Numbered from the stretch's first letter, positions 1 to 10,350 are shown. The stretch: 64,000 nt of DNA from Protopterus annectens (GCF_019279795.1 NC_056740.1:230943932-231007931); one strand, 5' to 3'. Notes: generated from the sequence alone by a model not told the origin. Made by a program: numbers and translations.

Positions 1-56
1 GTTTAGACTTCTAGCAGTGAGTAGCATTACCTTCAGATTTTGCATGCTTGTATCTG

Positions 57-938
57 TTACGGTGGTGGTTTTATCCTTTGAACCTTGCCTAAAAAAGGCA
101 CTATAGGGGTGGCAAGAGCTTTAGCCAGTAAACTGAATCCCAGGGATGACAGGTGCAGACCATCTCTGGTAAAGCATCGTGGTTTGTCGATCATGCCTTC
201 CTAGGCAGACAGATACTGGATCCCCTTTGAATGACACCAGAAGCTTAGCCAATTGTTGAAGTCGATCATTTTGTTTTTATACTGTGGTATAATTCTGGGC
301 GAAGGCAGGATGCTACTCAGGGCTAGGGTCATACCTGCCTGGGCCACATGATCCAAGAGCTCTTCCATGTCTCTCCATGTAGTCCAGGGAGGTACGTCAT
401 TCACTCCAGCATGGACAATGACAGAGTCATATTTGTACTTGCTGTGGAGTGACTTGAGTGCATGCGTTATGTGGCGGATCCTGGCACTCGACAGGCAGCT
501 GACTGTAATTTTCTCGTTGTTCGGCCTGGTGAGTGGGACATCAATGTGCCTGACTGTAGAGCCACCTATGACTAAAGTGTTGGGTACATTGTCTTGCCTT
601 AGGGGCTGTTGGGTGGCACACTGGTGGTGTGAGCTATGTGTCACTTTGGTTGTGACTGGTGTTTGTTTGCGTTTCAGCTTCAGAGGTCCTTGTTGCTTGG
701 GCAGGTTAATGTTAAGGGCCTCCGCATATGTGGGTTTAGTGTTGCTATGTGTGGGTGTTGATGGTGTGGGTTTTGAAGTGCTATGAGTTGCTTGAGGTGT
801 AGTGTAGATGTTAACCTTCTCCTCTTGACTGTCTAGCATGATCTTGGCTGGAGAGAGCTTTGCTTCCAGTATGGCTATGTAATTGCATCTCTCGCAGGTT
901 GTATGCTCATTTCCCCACTGAGCAACCCCTTTTCTCAC
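57..938 (-). pseudogene. CR1/L2-type LINE ORF1 with SGNH esterase domain (copy A)
   Basis: Reading from 938 down to 57 gives 294 codons with one in-frame stop at 201-203. The N-terminal part has a CxxC pair (CERC) followed by a short helix-like stretch. Residues 121-182 hold SGNH hydrolase blocks: GGSTVR with the nucleophilic Ser at 125-130 and HAGVNDV (the GxND block) at 176-182. Beyond the stop, the conserved DGLH Asp/His dyad lies at about 150-167. Esterase-bearing ORF1 proteins are known from CR1/L2-clade LINEs, where they are thought to aid RNP or membrane steps; the function here is inference. The beginning of the frame is probably incomplete because the LINE ends at the DIRS junction near 930-940. 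Confidence 0.75.
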
Positions 939-1058
939 ACCCTTTGATCAAACAGTTCCTAAGAGGGGCTAGCAACTTGAGGCTACCCAGAAGAGCACCA
1001 AACCCAGCTTGGGACCTTAACTTTGTGTTGGAAAAGCTCACCCTTCCCCCTTTCGAAC
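930..1058 (+). pseudogene. Duplicated fragment of the E0 tyrosine recombinase
   Basis: About 43 codons of recombinase sequence (matching SHPLIKQFLRGA to LPPFE in other copies) follow the LINE end. The sequence stops at about 1,058, the right edge of the tandem unit. It duplicates 2,144-2,272 and can encode nothing useful alone. Confidence 0.8.
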
Positions 1059-1159
1059 TAGCCTGGAGGTGTGAATATCCATGGTGAATATGGACATTCC
1101 TCCACCTTTAGTGTTTTAGTCTTGGTTTTGTGGCCGAAAAGTGTGGTAAGAGTTGTAGC

Positions 1160-1257
1160 CTGGTATCGATGTTCTCCATTTTTAGGAGTGCTTCGAGAGA
1201 GTGCATTTTGACGTTTAGACTTCTAGCAGTGAGTAGCATTACCTTCAGATTTTGCAT
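1160..1257 (-). pseudogene. Start of LINE ORF2 endonuclease domain (fragment)
   Basis: Read antisense from 1,257, about 30 codons resemble the first strand of a CR1/L2 endonuclease, with LLTARSLN followed by a leucine-rich helix ending near MENID. The frame lies directly downstream of the esterase ORF in LINE orientation, as expected for ORF2. The sequence loses similarity after that point. The same start is partly present at 1-44 in copy A, cut by the window edge. The short length limits certainty. Confidence 0.5.
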
Positions 1258-1268
1258 GCTTGTATCTG

Positions 1269-2152
1269 TTACGGTGGTGGTTTTATCCTTTGAACCTTGC
1301 CTAAAAAAGGCACTATAGGGGTGGCAAGAGCTTTAGCCAGTAAACTGAATCCCAGGGATGACAGGTGCAGACCATCTCTGGTAAAGCATCGTGGTTTGTC
1401 GATCATGTCTTCCTAGGCAGACAGATACTGGATCCCCTTTGAATGACACCAGAAGCTTAGCCAATTGTTGAAGTCGATCATTTTGTTTTTATACTGTGGT
1501 ATAATTCTGGGCGAAGGCAGGATGCTACTCGGGACTAGGGTCATACCTGCCTGGGCCACATGATCCAAGAGCTCTTCCATGTCTCTCTTCATGTAGTCCA
1601 GGGAGGTACATCATTCACTCCAGCATGGACAATGACAGAGTCATATTTGTACTTGCTGTGGAGTGACTTGAGTGCATGCGTTATGTGGCGGATCCTGGCA
1701 CTCGACAGGCAGCTGACTGTAATTTTCTCGTTCGGCCTGGTGAGTGGGACATCAATGTGCCTGACTGTAGAGCCACCTATGACTAAAGTGTTGGGTACAT
1801 TATCTTGCCTTAGGGGCTGTTGTTGGGTGGCACACTGGTGGTGTGAGCTATGTGTCACTTTGGTTGTGACTGGTGTTTGTTTGCGTTTCAGCTTCAGAGG
1901 TCCTTGTTGCTTGGGCAGGTTAATGTTAAGGGCCTCCGCATATGTGGGTTTAGTGTTGCTATGTGTGGGTGTTGATGGTGTGGGTTTTGAAGGGCTATGA
2001 GTTGCTTGAGGTGTAGTGTAGATGTTAACCTTCTCCTCTTGACTGTCTAGCATGATCTTGGCTGGAGAGAGCTTTGCTTCCAGTATGGCTATGTAATTGC
2101 ATCTCTCGCAGGTTGTATGCTCATTTCCCCACTGAGCAACCCCTTTTCTCAC
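1269..2152 (-). pseudogene. CR1/L2-type LINE ORF1 with SGNH esterase domain (copy B)
   Basis: This is the second copy of the esterase ORF1 in the tandem duplication. It keeps the CERC pair, the GGSTVR nucleophile block, HAGVNDV and the distal DGLH dyad (near 1,362-1,380). A 2-base insertion near 1,585 shifts the frame after the GxND block, so the open part is 1,589-2,152. Two in-frame 3-base differences from copy A (one Asn, one Gln) show that the copies have diverged since duplication. Both copies are antisense to the surrounding DIRS. Confidence 0.75.
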
Positions 2153-2924
2153 ATCCTTTGATCAAACAGTTCCTAAGAGGGGCTAGCAACTTGAGGCTAC
2201 GCAGAAGAGCACCAGCCCCAGCTTGGGACCTTAACTTTGTGTTGGAAAAGCTCACCCTTCCCCCTTTCGAACCAGCTTCTTCTGCAGCGCTAAAATGTCT
2301 CTTTTGGAAGACCGCTTTCCTTCTGGCCATCACTTTAGCCAGAAGAGTCTCCGAGCTGCAAGCGCTCATGGGTGTGGATCCCTTCATCATCTTCCATGCT
2401 GACAGGGTATCCCTCAGAAATAACCCATCCTTCATGCTCAAGGTGGTCTCCAGTATGGCTCTCAACCAGTCCATTCATTTGCCCACCTTTTTTCCTTACC
2501 CCCAGAACAAGGGGGAAAGGATCATGCACACTCCAGATGTGCACAGACAGCTCAGCTCAAATTTTATCTAGATAGGACTAAATACTTCAGAAAGTCGAAT
2601 CAGTTGCTGGTTAGCTTTGCTACAGTGGCAGAAGGCAAAGCCATCTACAAACAAACAATTTCCAAATGGATAGCACACTCCATCCATTTCTGCTACAAAC
2701 AACATGGAAAGCTTCCCTCCAAGGGGGCAGGACTCACTCCACCAAAACAGCCTCCACCTCTGCAGCTTTCCTCAGAGGAGTCCCCACCAGGGACATCTAG
2801 GAGGCTGCCACCTAGACATCTGTTCACACTTTTTACCAAACATTACCACCTGCCTCTCCTTTCCAAATCCAGGGCAGGGTTTGCCTCTGCAGTCTTGCAG
2901 GGCTTCCTAGCCAGCTCCTAGTTA
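2144..2924 (+). pseudogene. E0 tyrosine recombinase (YR), C-terminal two thirds
   Basis: Tyrosine recombinases cut and join the circular DIRS DNA into the target. The frame starts at the LINE junction and reads well to 2,571, including ARRVSELQAL with the first catalytic Arg. A frameshift there moves the reading to another frame. The HxxR box reads HSTK near 2,734, so the second catalytic Arg is changed to Lys, and TAG codons follow within the next 30 codons. The KHYHL tyrosine block survives near 2,840 in the frame ending at 2,921. The N-terminal part is left of the LINE and outside the window. Confidence 0.8.
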
Positions 2925-2963
2925 CCTTGACTGCCACCACCCATTTCCTCAGCTTTGGGAATC

Positions 2964-3066
2964 AACCCAAATGTGATGATGGCAACAGTGAAACACGAAG
3001 AACATTGTACAGTTGTGTACACTTACCATAAATGTAGATGTTAGAGTGTATTCACTGTTGCAGTCC
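2964..3066 (+). repeat. E0 internal complementary region (ICR)
   Basis: The left part (to GAACAT near 3,006) is the reverse complement expected for the E0 5' end. The right part (from TGTACAG) is the reverse complement of the E0 3' terminus at 8,905-8,962. Side-by-side complements of both ends are the diagnostic DIRS layout and template the circular junction during replication. Confidence 0.8.
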
Positions 3067-3069
3067 TGG

Positions 3070-3250
3070 ATGTCCTTCAAGAATGCAACTGCAGTCATAA
3101 CATATGGGTTGTCCTGCCTCAGGCAGCCCTCAGTCGGCCGGATTCCAAAGTCTGGGTCCGACGTCGGCTGATGTCACATTTCTCTCAGACGTCAGAGTGG
3201 CTGGAGTATATAAGCATCAGCCGACGCCATCTTCTTCAGTCTTTCTTGCC
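3070..3250 (+). repeat. E1 5' inverted terminal repeat
   Basis: This stretch is the inverted match of about 8,416-8,595. The 3' copy is about 30 bases longer at its outer end (GTAGGTACAAAACTGTACT), the usual unequal-ITR design of DIRS elements. Confidence 0.8.
3187..3241 (+). promoter_or_regulatory. E1 core promoter: CRE-like, TATA, initiator-like
   Basis: A GACGTCA core at 3,188-3,194 (8-mer from 3,187) precedes TATATAAG at 3,207-3,214 by 20 bases. A TCAGTC initiator-like site follows at 3,236, 29 bases after the TATA start. The same spacing recurs in E2, E4, E5, E7 and E8. Transcription start is inferred. Confidence 0.6.
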
Positions 3251-3370
3251 GCGCGGTGCCCAAAGCAGAAGCAGTTCGCAAGTGCCGGTCGGTCAGCTCC
3301 TGTATTCTTCGAAACCGAAGTCATCAAAAAAGCTAAGTACCCCGTTGGGGACCTTTTCTTGCCTCAGCCG

Positions 3371-5178
3371 ATGTCAGAAATTACTGAAAAAGTAAATAAT
3401 TGTTTGTCTTGTGGTAAACAAATACCTCATAAGGATTTCCACTCTTACTGCCTCCCTTGCCTTGGCCCAGACCACTACGTCTCGGCCTGTGTCGCCTGTG
3501 CTCGCTTCAATAAGATCACTCAGGCGCCGGGCGGAGTTCGCAGAAGACTTCTTCGGCGACAAATTTCATTATACAATGCCGTCGGAACAACCGACAACGC
3601 AGACTCCTAAGAAACAAAAAGACCGGGACCGACATCCTCGGCCCGCGTCTTCCACCGACACCACGACAAAACTAACCGCGAGTGCCCTGGGTTCCCTCTG
3701 AGTCGGTTATTCCACCGCTCCGAACCGAAGACACCGCTTTACCGATACCTCCGATACTGGAGGCTACTCCGCCAGTTATTGATTTTCCTCCGGATACCGA
3801 AACCGAGGAAATGCCCGAGACCATTGCTGTTAAAGTCACTCCTGCACGTGGAGCAGCTAGGCCTCCCATGTCCATGTCTATCAAGGCCTACACACGTGCT
3901 AAGGCCGCCAGCAAGTCCAAGCATCTTACTGCTAAAACCTTACCTCAGCCTACTCCTGAAACACAAATCATGCCTATGGCAGCAGATTTAATTTCCCTGA
4001 TCAGAGGTTCCCAGGCCCATCCTGAGAGAGGATCCCAGCCTCCTCCTGACAAAAGGCCCAGGGTTGAACCCTCTGACCCTCTCCCTTCAGATGAAGATTC
4101 TAGGGACTCTGTTCACTCCGAAAGCCAGGAAGAGCCCTTCCAGACCTATGAGGATTCAGATGCAGAGGACTCCATTCCCTCAGCCTCCCCTGCTGAGGAT
4201 ATTTCTTTTGGGGAAGTTCTGCATTCCATGAGGGAGCATTTCAAGTGGCAAGGCCAGGAATATTCTGATTCCAGAAAGCGCCTCAACCTTCCTTAAAAAG
4301 CCCCAGCACAGACCCTTAGCTATACCTCCTGTGCTTGATGTTTTGGATGATTTGTATTCTGACTCCAGTGTCGCCCCTGATACTCTTCCTCCTGCCCCTG
4401 CCAAGCCTGACAGATACTATAGGGTTCCAGAAACCCATTCTCATTTCTTTAAGGCCAATGCTGTTGATTTAGAAACAATTTCCCAGGGGCCTAAAGGGGT
4501 TTCAGCTACCACCTCCAAAAATCCTTTGCCTTCTAACAGGGAAGCAAGGTCCTTAGAGAGATGGGGGAAGAAGGTTTACACCTCCACTACTTTATCTATG
4601 AGAGCTTTCAATTGTCTCTTTCACATGTTTCAATATCAGGATTTCCTGTTAGATTATTTACAGAAAACATTGGCCTCCCCTGAACCCTTAGATAGGAAGT
4701 CTTTGCAGGAGACTGTGCATAATGCTCAACAGGTTAGCATTCACTTTCTACAGTGTGGATATGATGCATTGGAGGCTTCATGTAGGGCAGCTATGACAGG
4801 GGCGGTCATTCGTAGACATGCATGGTTGAAAGATCAACCCTTACCAGATCATGTTAAGGCAAAACTTCTTGACGCACCCTTGGAAAAGAACAAGCTTTTT
4901 GGTGCTAATGCTAAAGATGTGTTAAAGTCCATCGAGGAAAAACCAAGTCAGTTCAGACAGTAAAAGATTTCCTTCAGGTTCAGCCGCCCAGATTCAGCAG
5001 GAACTTGCCTTCTAAAAACTGGTTCTTTCCTAATCCTGAAAGATCACAAAGGGGCAAAAACAGGCGTGGCCGAGGAAGAGGCCAATACAGAGGATCCTAC
5101 AGGGGACGACAATGGCAACCAACAAACCAAAGAAGTGACACAGGGGTTTCTCCTGCCCCGCAGGGACACTCTCAATGA
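3371..5178 (+). pseudogene. E1 Gag-like protein
   Basis: The ATG at 3,371 opens a frame with all eight ligands of the Gag motif (C-x2-C-x9-H-x2-C-x2-C-x4-H-x4-C-x2-C), a likely zinc-binding module. A frameshift near 3,520 and another near 3,690 lead to the acidic middle (3,682-4,296) with AADLISLIRGS and YEDSDAEDSIPSAS. A shift near 4,300 leads to the conserved C-terminal region (4,331-4,963), with DHVKAKLLDAPL and LEASCRAA. A last shift precedes an Arg/Gly-rich tail (from about 5,041) that ends at TGA 5,176-5,178. The tail overlaps the start of the RT frame by about 110 bases. Confidence 0.8.
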
Positions 5179-7077
5179 CTTTCCTCTAGTTCTGCTAACC
5201 AAGGAGCAAACAGAGGCTCCTTTGGGCGGAAAGTTATCTCTGTTTTCAAAAAATTGGCACAAACTGACAACAGACAAATGGATTTTGGACATTATAGACC
5301 ACGGTTACAGGTTCCACTTCCACACTTTGCCAAGAAAACAAGGCATGCCAAACCTTCCACAAAAATCAGAGGCTATAAAGCAAATTTCTCTGCTGGCACA
5401 GATAAAAGCAATAGAAAAAGTTCCACAACAAGAACAAGGCCAGGGGTTTTATTCAAGACTGTTCCTTGTTCCAAGAAAAGAAAGTCAATGGAGACCAATA
5501 CTGGACTTGTCCGTTTTAAACACTTTCCTCATAGTACCAAAGTTCAAAATGCTGACTCTACAGCAACTCCTTCCCATGCTGGGCAAGGGGTCTTGGCTGA
5601 TTACTCTGGACCTCAAGGAGGCATACCTGCATGTCCCTATCAGACACAGCTGCAGAAGATGCCTCAGATTTCTTGCAGGGCCAGAGCATTATCAATTCTC
5701 AGCATTGCCATTTGACTTATCTACTGTGCCCAGAGTATTCACGAAATGCCTGGCATCAGTAATTGCTCATTGCAGGCTCCAGGGGATTCAAATCTACCCG
5801 TACCTGGACGATTGCCTCATACAAGCGGACAACAAACTAACTTTGACAAAAAACTTGAATTATGTCATACACTTGCTACAGGCTCTGGGATACGCAGTCA
5901 ACTTTCAAAAGTCAAGACTTCAGCCATCCCAGCAAATAACCTTCTTAGGAGCCAAACTAGACACAGCCTCTCAAATGGCTTACCTGACAGAAGACAAGCA
6001 AAAGAAGTTAACCCATTACTTCAAAAGTTTAGCAAAGCTCACCCAGATGACTGCAAGGAGTTTCCTACAGGCCCTGGGTTACATGGCATCCTGCATCCTC
6101 CTGGTTCCACTAGCAAGACTACACATGAGGAAGCTTCAATGGTACTTAAAAAGCTTATGGTCTCAACACAGCAACAACCTAGAAACAAATATCCCACTCA
6201 TTCCATGTCTTCAAAAGGAATTTCTATGGTGGGCCTCAGCAAGCCAGTCAAACATAGGTATGTCATTCAAAAAACCTCAGATAACACAGACCATGACCAC
6301 AGACGCCTCAGACCTTGGATGGGGGGCGCACATGGAAGACAGATGTATTAAAGGACAGTGGTCTCCAAAGGAAACACATCTGCATATCAATCAAAAAGAA
6401 ATGTTAGCAGTAATGCATGCCATCGAGGCCTTTGGGCAACAACTTCAACAAGGCCACCTATTAATACGGACAGACAACACCACAGTGATGTGGTACATAA
6501 ACAAGCAGGGGGGCACTCATTCTTACCCCCTTTGCAGACTGACAATGAATCTTTGGGAAAATCACTGGGCCTAAACATACAATTACAATCCCAGTTTGTT
6601 CCAGGCAAAGACAATGTTCTGGGTGACAGTCTAAGCAGGAATTTCCTAGACCCCCACGAATGGAGGCTACATCCAGACATCTTCCTACGACTCACCTCGA
6701 CATGGGGCAGGCTAGACGTAGACCTATTTGCCTCCCACCTCAATCATCATTTACAAAAGTTCTGCTCAAGGACATATCACCCACAAGCATGGAAAATAGA
6801 TGCCCTCTCATTCAACTGGAGCACCCTGATAATTTATGCATTCCCACCTCTGCAACTGATGACCACAGTGTTATTAAAGATCAAAGCAGACAAGCCGAAG
6901 GGGATCCTAATAGCTCCAGACTGGCCAAGACAACACTGGTACCCACTACTACGGAGCATATGTCACAACAAAACGTGGGCCCTTCCACAATGGCCCCAAC
7001 TTCTGACTCAACACAACTTCAGGACAGTTCATTCCAAAATCCAGACGCTACAGCTAACAGCTTGGGAAATCCCATAA
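5066..7077 (+). pseudogene. E1 reverse transcriptase / RNase H / methylase-like polyprotein
   Basis: The frame 5,066-6,574 (502 codons) carries RT with the first catalytic Asp in LDLKEAYLHV (about residue 182), the LPFxLST block with Gly changed to Asp, and an intact YLDD at 246-249. RNase H follows with TTDAS, the KEMLA Glu and RTDNTT. A one-base shift near 6,575 moves the rest to the frame ending at 7,077, with PGKDN, LSRNFLDPHEW and DVDLFASHLN...YAFPP...LIAPDWPRQHWYP. The last block matches the position of the Dam-like methylase region described for DIRS elements. The polyprotein copies RNA to DNA in the cytoplasm or nucleus; this copy is dead by frameshift. Confidence 0.85.
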
Positions 7078-8111
7078 ATAACCTTGATTTACCTCTCTCC
7101 AAGGACGTTCAGCAGATACTAACAGAAGCCCGCAGACCATCCACCAGAACAGTTTACTCAGCCAAATGGAAGCGATTCAGCATTTGGAATACCAACAAGG
7201 GTCATGATGCCTCATTTTTGAGCATTCCTCTCATCCTGGAATACTTGGCAGATATGCTGCATAAAGGACTTTCATTCTCTTCCATAAAAATTCATGCTTC
7301 AGCTATCTCAGCTAGATACAACACTGACCCACCTGTGTTTTCACATCCTTTGTTAAGGCAATTTCTTAGAGGAATCAAGAATATAAAGCCCCCAAGAAAG
7401 GCACCAGTACCAGCTTGGGACCTCAATTTTGTCCTAGAAAAATTGACTTTACCTCCCTTCGAGCCAGCAGCTTCTGTGGATTTACAATTTCTTTCCTGGA
7501 AGACAGCTTTCCTGTTGGCCATTACCTCAGCAAGAAGGGTTTCGAATTACAGGCCTTAATGGCAATACCACCGCTCATAACCTTTCACAGAGACAGGGTC
7601 TCAAACCAACCCTACCTTTCTGCCAAAAGTGGTATCTAGGGTTGCCTTAAATCAAGCAATTCACCTGCCTACTTTTTTTCCTAATCCTGAGAACAAAGGG
7701 GAAAGACTGTTGCATACCTTGGACATACACAGACAACTTCGCTACTACCTAGACAGAACCAAGACCAGTAGGAAGTCTGACCAGCTTTTTGTAGCTTACG
7801 CCCCTGCAGTACAAGGAAAAGCAATTTCTAAACAGACAATTTCAAAATGGATTGGACATTGCATCAGATTCTGTTATTCCTTCCATGGAAAGAGTGTGCC
7901 AGCCAATGTCAGGCCACACTCCACCAGAGCTACAACCACCTCTACAGCCTTTTTAAGGGGGGTGCCTACAAAGGACATTCTAGAAGCTGCTACATGGAGC
8001 TCCGTGCATACATTTTCCAAGCACTACAACCTCCCTCTGTATTCCAGATCCAGAGCAGGCTTTGCTTCGGCAGTCCTGCAGGGACTGATAGCTACACCAT
8101 CCCTTTCTTAG
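7062..8111 (+). pseudogene. E1 tyrosine recombinase (YR)
   Basis: The YR frame overlaps the end of the RT polyprotein. Its usual start ATG is TTG here (7,062). The core-binding half (ARRPSTRTVYSAKWKRF) and the first catalytic Arg block (SARRVS) read to 7,559, where one base is missing near 7,546. A second deletion lies near 7,602, and the third segment, 7,629-8,111, is open. It contains HSTRA (HxxR), TWSSVH and KHYNL with the tyrosine nucleophile. The length matches the 352-codon E2 copy. All catalytic residues survive but not in one frame. Confidence 0.85.
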
Positions 8112-8146
8112 AGCATACCACCTCCCCCAGCTAAGCTTTGGTATTC

Positions 8147-8244
8147 AACCCATATGTTATGACTGCAGTTGCATTCTTGAAGGACATAGTACAGTTTTGT
8201 ACCTACCATAAATGTAGATGTCCGATAGATATGCAACTGCAGTC
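8147..8244 (+). repeat. E1 ICR
   Basis: The left half is the reverse complement of the E1 start (3,070-3,115). The right half, from AGTACAGTTTTG, is the reverse complement of the E1 end (8,560-8,627). The junction GGACAT/AGTACAG fixes both element termini. Confidence 0.9.
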
Positions 8245-8415
8245 GGGTTTTCCCTCCCTCCATCCCCTCTATGCCTTGGGTCCACTCCTCTCCCTTTTAT
8301 CCTTAGCTGGGGATATCTGTTATGGTGTATCTGTTTATTGCTTATTTGTTGTCTGGAAACCTATTTTTGTCTTCCAATTTGATTACAGCCTTCCTTGAAG
8401 GGCACCTGGCATCTG

Positions 8416-8627
8416 GGGCAAGAAACACTGAAGAAGATGGCGTCGGCTGATGCTTGTATATTCCAGCCGCCCTGACGTCGGAGAGAAATGCGACATCAGC
8501 CGACGTCGGACCCAGACTTTGGAATCCGGCCGACCGAGGGCTGCCTGAGGCAGGACAACCCATATGTTATGACTGCAGTTGCATATCTATCGGACATCTA
8601 CATTTATGGTAGGTACAAAACTGTACT
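8416..8627 (+). repeat. E1 3' inverted terminal repeat
   Basis: This is the inverted copy of 3,070-3,250 with an outer extension ending ACTGTACT. It carries the antisense image of the promoter motifs. Confidence 0.8.
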
Positions 8628-8962
8628 TTTCCCTCCCTCTATCCCCCGTTCTTCTCTTTCTTACAAGGGACATATTGGTATTTACTTTTTACTGGTGGGG
8701 TTCTTCCACCAGAACCTGGCTCTTACTTGGGGGCTCATGACAGGTTAGGGCAAGAAAAACTGATGTAATGATGGCTGTCTTACTTTCTACTACTGACGAC
8801 CTGATGTCAGGCCTGAAGCGACAGCAACCGATGCAGAAATACTAAGCCTCTGGTATTCGGGCCAGCCGAGGGCTACCCTGACAGAGATGGCCCAAATGTG
8901 ATGACTGCAACAGTAAATACACTCTAACATCTACATTTTATGGTATGTGTACACAACTGTAC
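8628..8962 (+). repeat. E0 spacer remainder and 3' ITR
   Basis: After E1, the E0 spacer resumes with TTTCCCTCCCTC and runs into the E0 3' ITR (from about 8,752). The ITR ends GTACACAACTGTAC, where E2 begins at once. The CRE-like and TATA images are degenerate here. Confidence 0.75.
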
Positions 8963-9081
8963 ATGTTCATCGTGTTTCACTGTTGCAGTCATTACTCTTG
9001 GGTTGTCCTGCTGGCAGGCTACCCACAGTCAGCCAGAATTCCAAAGTCCAGGTCCGGTGTCGGCCGCTGTCACCTCTTCCC

Positions 9082-9136
9082 TGATGTCAGTGCGCCAGGG
9101 GTACAAAAGACGCAGCCGACACCATTTTCTTCAGTC
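9082..9136 (+). promoter_or_regulatory. E2 core promoter in 5' ITR
   Basis: TGATGTCA (CRE-like) at 9,082, TACAAAAG (TATA-like) at 9,102 and TCAGTC at 9,131 keep the 20- and 29-base spacings seen in the sister elements. The TATA is weaker than in E1 or E5. Confidence 0.5.
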
Positions 9137-9286
9137 TTCCTTGCCGTGCAGTGCCCGAAGCATAAGCATTTCGCAAGTGCTGGTCGGCCGACTCCTGAGA
9201 TTTTCAAATCCGAATTTCAGAACTGAAGTCTTCATTAAAGCTAAGTACCCCGTTGGGGAAACTTTTTTTTTTTTTGCTCCAGACAG

Positions 9287-10237
9287 ATGTCAGAAAAAGT
9301 TAACAATTGTATTTCTTGTGGGAAGCAAATACTTCATAAGGATTTTCACTTACTGTATTCTTGCCTAGGCCCTGACCACAACGTTGCTAGCTGTCGGTTT
9401 TGTGCTAGATTTAACCAACGCACTGTAAAGCATCGGTTAGAATTTGCATTTCATTACTTTGGCCGAAGATTTAATTATATAATGCCGTCGGACCAGCTGA
9501 CAACTGGAGTTTACAAAAAACGCAAGGACAAGGCTAGGCATCCGAGGTCTAAAACCGACGGTGAAGCCTCTACTAGGCCAGTCACTGGTTCGCCAGTTCT
9601 CAGTGAGGTGCTTTCGCAGCCCCTAGCGCCTGCTACCTTAGAGCCACAGGCCGCTACCGACTCCCACGTGGAGCCGACTGGGCCTCTGGATACTCACGGT
9701 ATTGGACACTCTGAAGTCATTCCCTCAGATGGGTCCGGAGCCACTGAGCAGGCATCAGCTTCTGAGGGTGTCTTCAGACCTACACAACTATATATTAAGC
9801 CATCTTCAGCTTCAAAGACAAAGACTAAAGCAGCCTTAAAGACAAAGAAACAAGTACAACATTTTCCTACTTGGACTTCCATGCCTAAAAATCAGATGCT
9901 CAAAATGGCCGAAGACCTAGTTACTTTGATCAGGGGCTCCCATTCCCCTCTTGGTAAGAGGCCTAGGCAAGATACAGAGCACGATTCTTCTGATCAGGTA
10001 TCTATTTCTTCTGATTCCTCTTCTGAACAGGATTACTCCATGCTTCCCTATGAGGATTCTGATGCTGAAGAATCCATTCCTTCAGCCTCTCCTCCTGAAG
10101 ATTATTCTTTTGAGGAAACCCTGCATACTGTGAGGGAGCATTTCCATTGGGAGAGCCAAGATTATTCTGAATCTAAGAAAAGGCTCATAGAGACTTTCTG
10201 CTACTTCCTCAGCACAGACCCCTTGCTATTCCACCTG
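9287..10237 (+). pseudogene. E2 Gag-like protein, N-terminal part
   Basis: An open frame from ATG 9,287 runs without a stop into E3. The Cys/His motif starts normally (CISC) but lacks one Cys and one residue around KDFHLLYS, so the zinc site is probably damaged. The middle carries LKMAEDLVTLIRGS, a serine-rich stretch and YEDSDAEESIPSASPPEDYSF. Near 10,190 a small insertion changes the frame relative to other copies. E3 enters at 10,237 within the conserved LAIPPVLDI segment. The gene resumes at 15,717. Confidence 0.8.
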
Positions 10238-10350
10238 ATGTTCATCATGTTACACTGCTACAGTCATTACACTTGGGTTATCCTGCCGTCACGCGGTTCC
10301 CCAGTCGGCCTGAGTTCCAAAGTCTTGGTACATTTTCTTCAGTCTTTCTT
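10238..10350 (+). repeat. E3 5' ITR with internal deletion
   Basis: The ITR begins normally, then jumps from CAAAGTCTTGGT (about 10,329) to ACATTTTCTTCAGTC. The 3' ITR (15,503-15,716) keeps the missing segment, including TGACGTCA and a TATA image. The CRE-like and TATA sites of the promoter are therefore absent. Confidence 0.75.

Larger units (their letters stand above)
1..2272. repeat. Tandem duplication (period about 1,213 bp) of LINE plus DIRS YR sequence
   Basis: Positions 1 to about 1,058 recur at about 1,213-2,272 with few differences. Each unit holds an antisense CR1/L2-type LINE piece followed by about 130 bases of a DIRS recombinase gene. Copy A leaves the recombinase sequence abruptly at about 1,058 and re-enters LINE sequence, while copy B continues into the rest of the recombinase. 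This shows a head-to-tail duplication made after the LINE had entered the DIRS. The window starts inside copy A, so its left edge is not visible. Copy B differs by small indels, including a 2-base insertion near 1,585. Confidence 0.85.
3070..8627 (+). mobile_element. DIRS element E1, full length (5,558 bp), family 1
   Basis: E1 begins ATGTCCTTCAAG and ends ACTGTACT. It has a 5' ITR, gag, RT/RH/MT, YR, ICR and 3' ITR in order. It sits in the E0 post-ICR spacer: left flank GTCCTGG, right flank TTTCCCTCC, which rejoin to the sequence other copies have there. No target-site duplication is seen, as expected for recombinase-mediated insertion. All three genes carry small disabling changes. Confidence 0.9.
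930..8962 (+). mobile_element. DIRS element E0 (3' half; interrupted by a LINE and by E1)
   Basis: E0 is the oldest DIRS of block A; its 5' ITR, gag and RT lie left of the window. Visible parts are the YR gene, the ICR (2,964-3,066), a spacer interrupted by E1 at 3,069/3,070 and resumed at 8,628, and the 3' ITR ending at about 8,962 (its last T is probably 25,518, after E2). The right half of its ICR is the reverse complement of its 3' terminus (8,905-8,962), which ties the two parts together across E1. E2 is inserted at its 3' end. Confidence 0.8.

Noticed and set aside
367-786. Plus-strand hydrophobic frame resembling a membrane protein
   Set aside because: It lies exactly opposite the SGNH esterase ORF, and the duplicate at 1,560-2,000 behaves the same way. 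Low-complexity complement explains it.
57-2152. SGNH hydrolase as part of a Ngaro-type DIRS element
   Set aside because: The esterase is antisense to the DIRS and is followed by a LINE endonuclease start (LLTARSLN), and its edge cuts YR. A CR1/L2-type LINE insertion fits better.
5254-6351. Long alternative frames inside RT (for example 5,254-5,715 and 5,746-6,351)
   Set aside because: They are shadows in a second frame of the conserved RT. The same shadows recur in E3, E4 and E8 only because the RT sequence is conserved.
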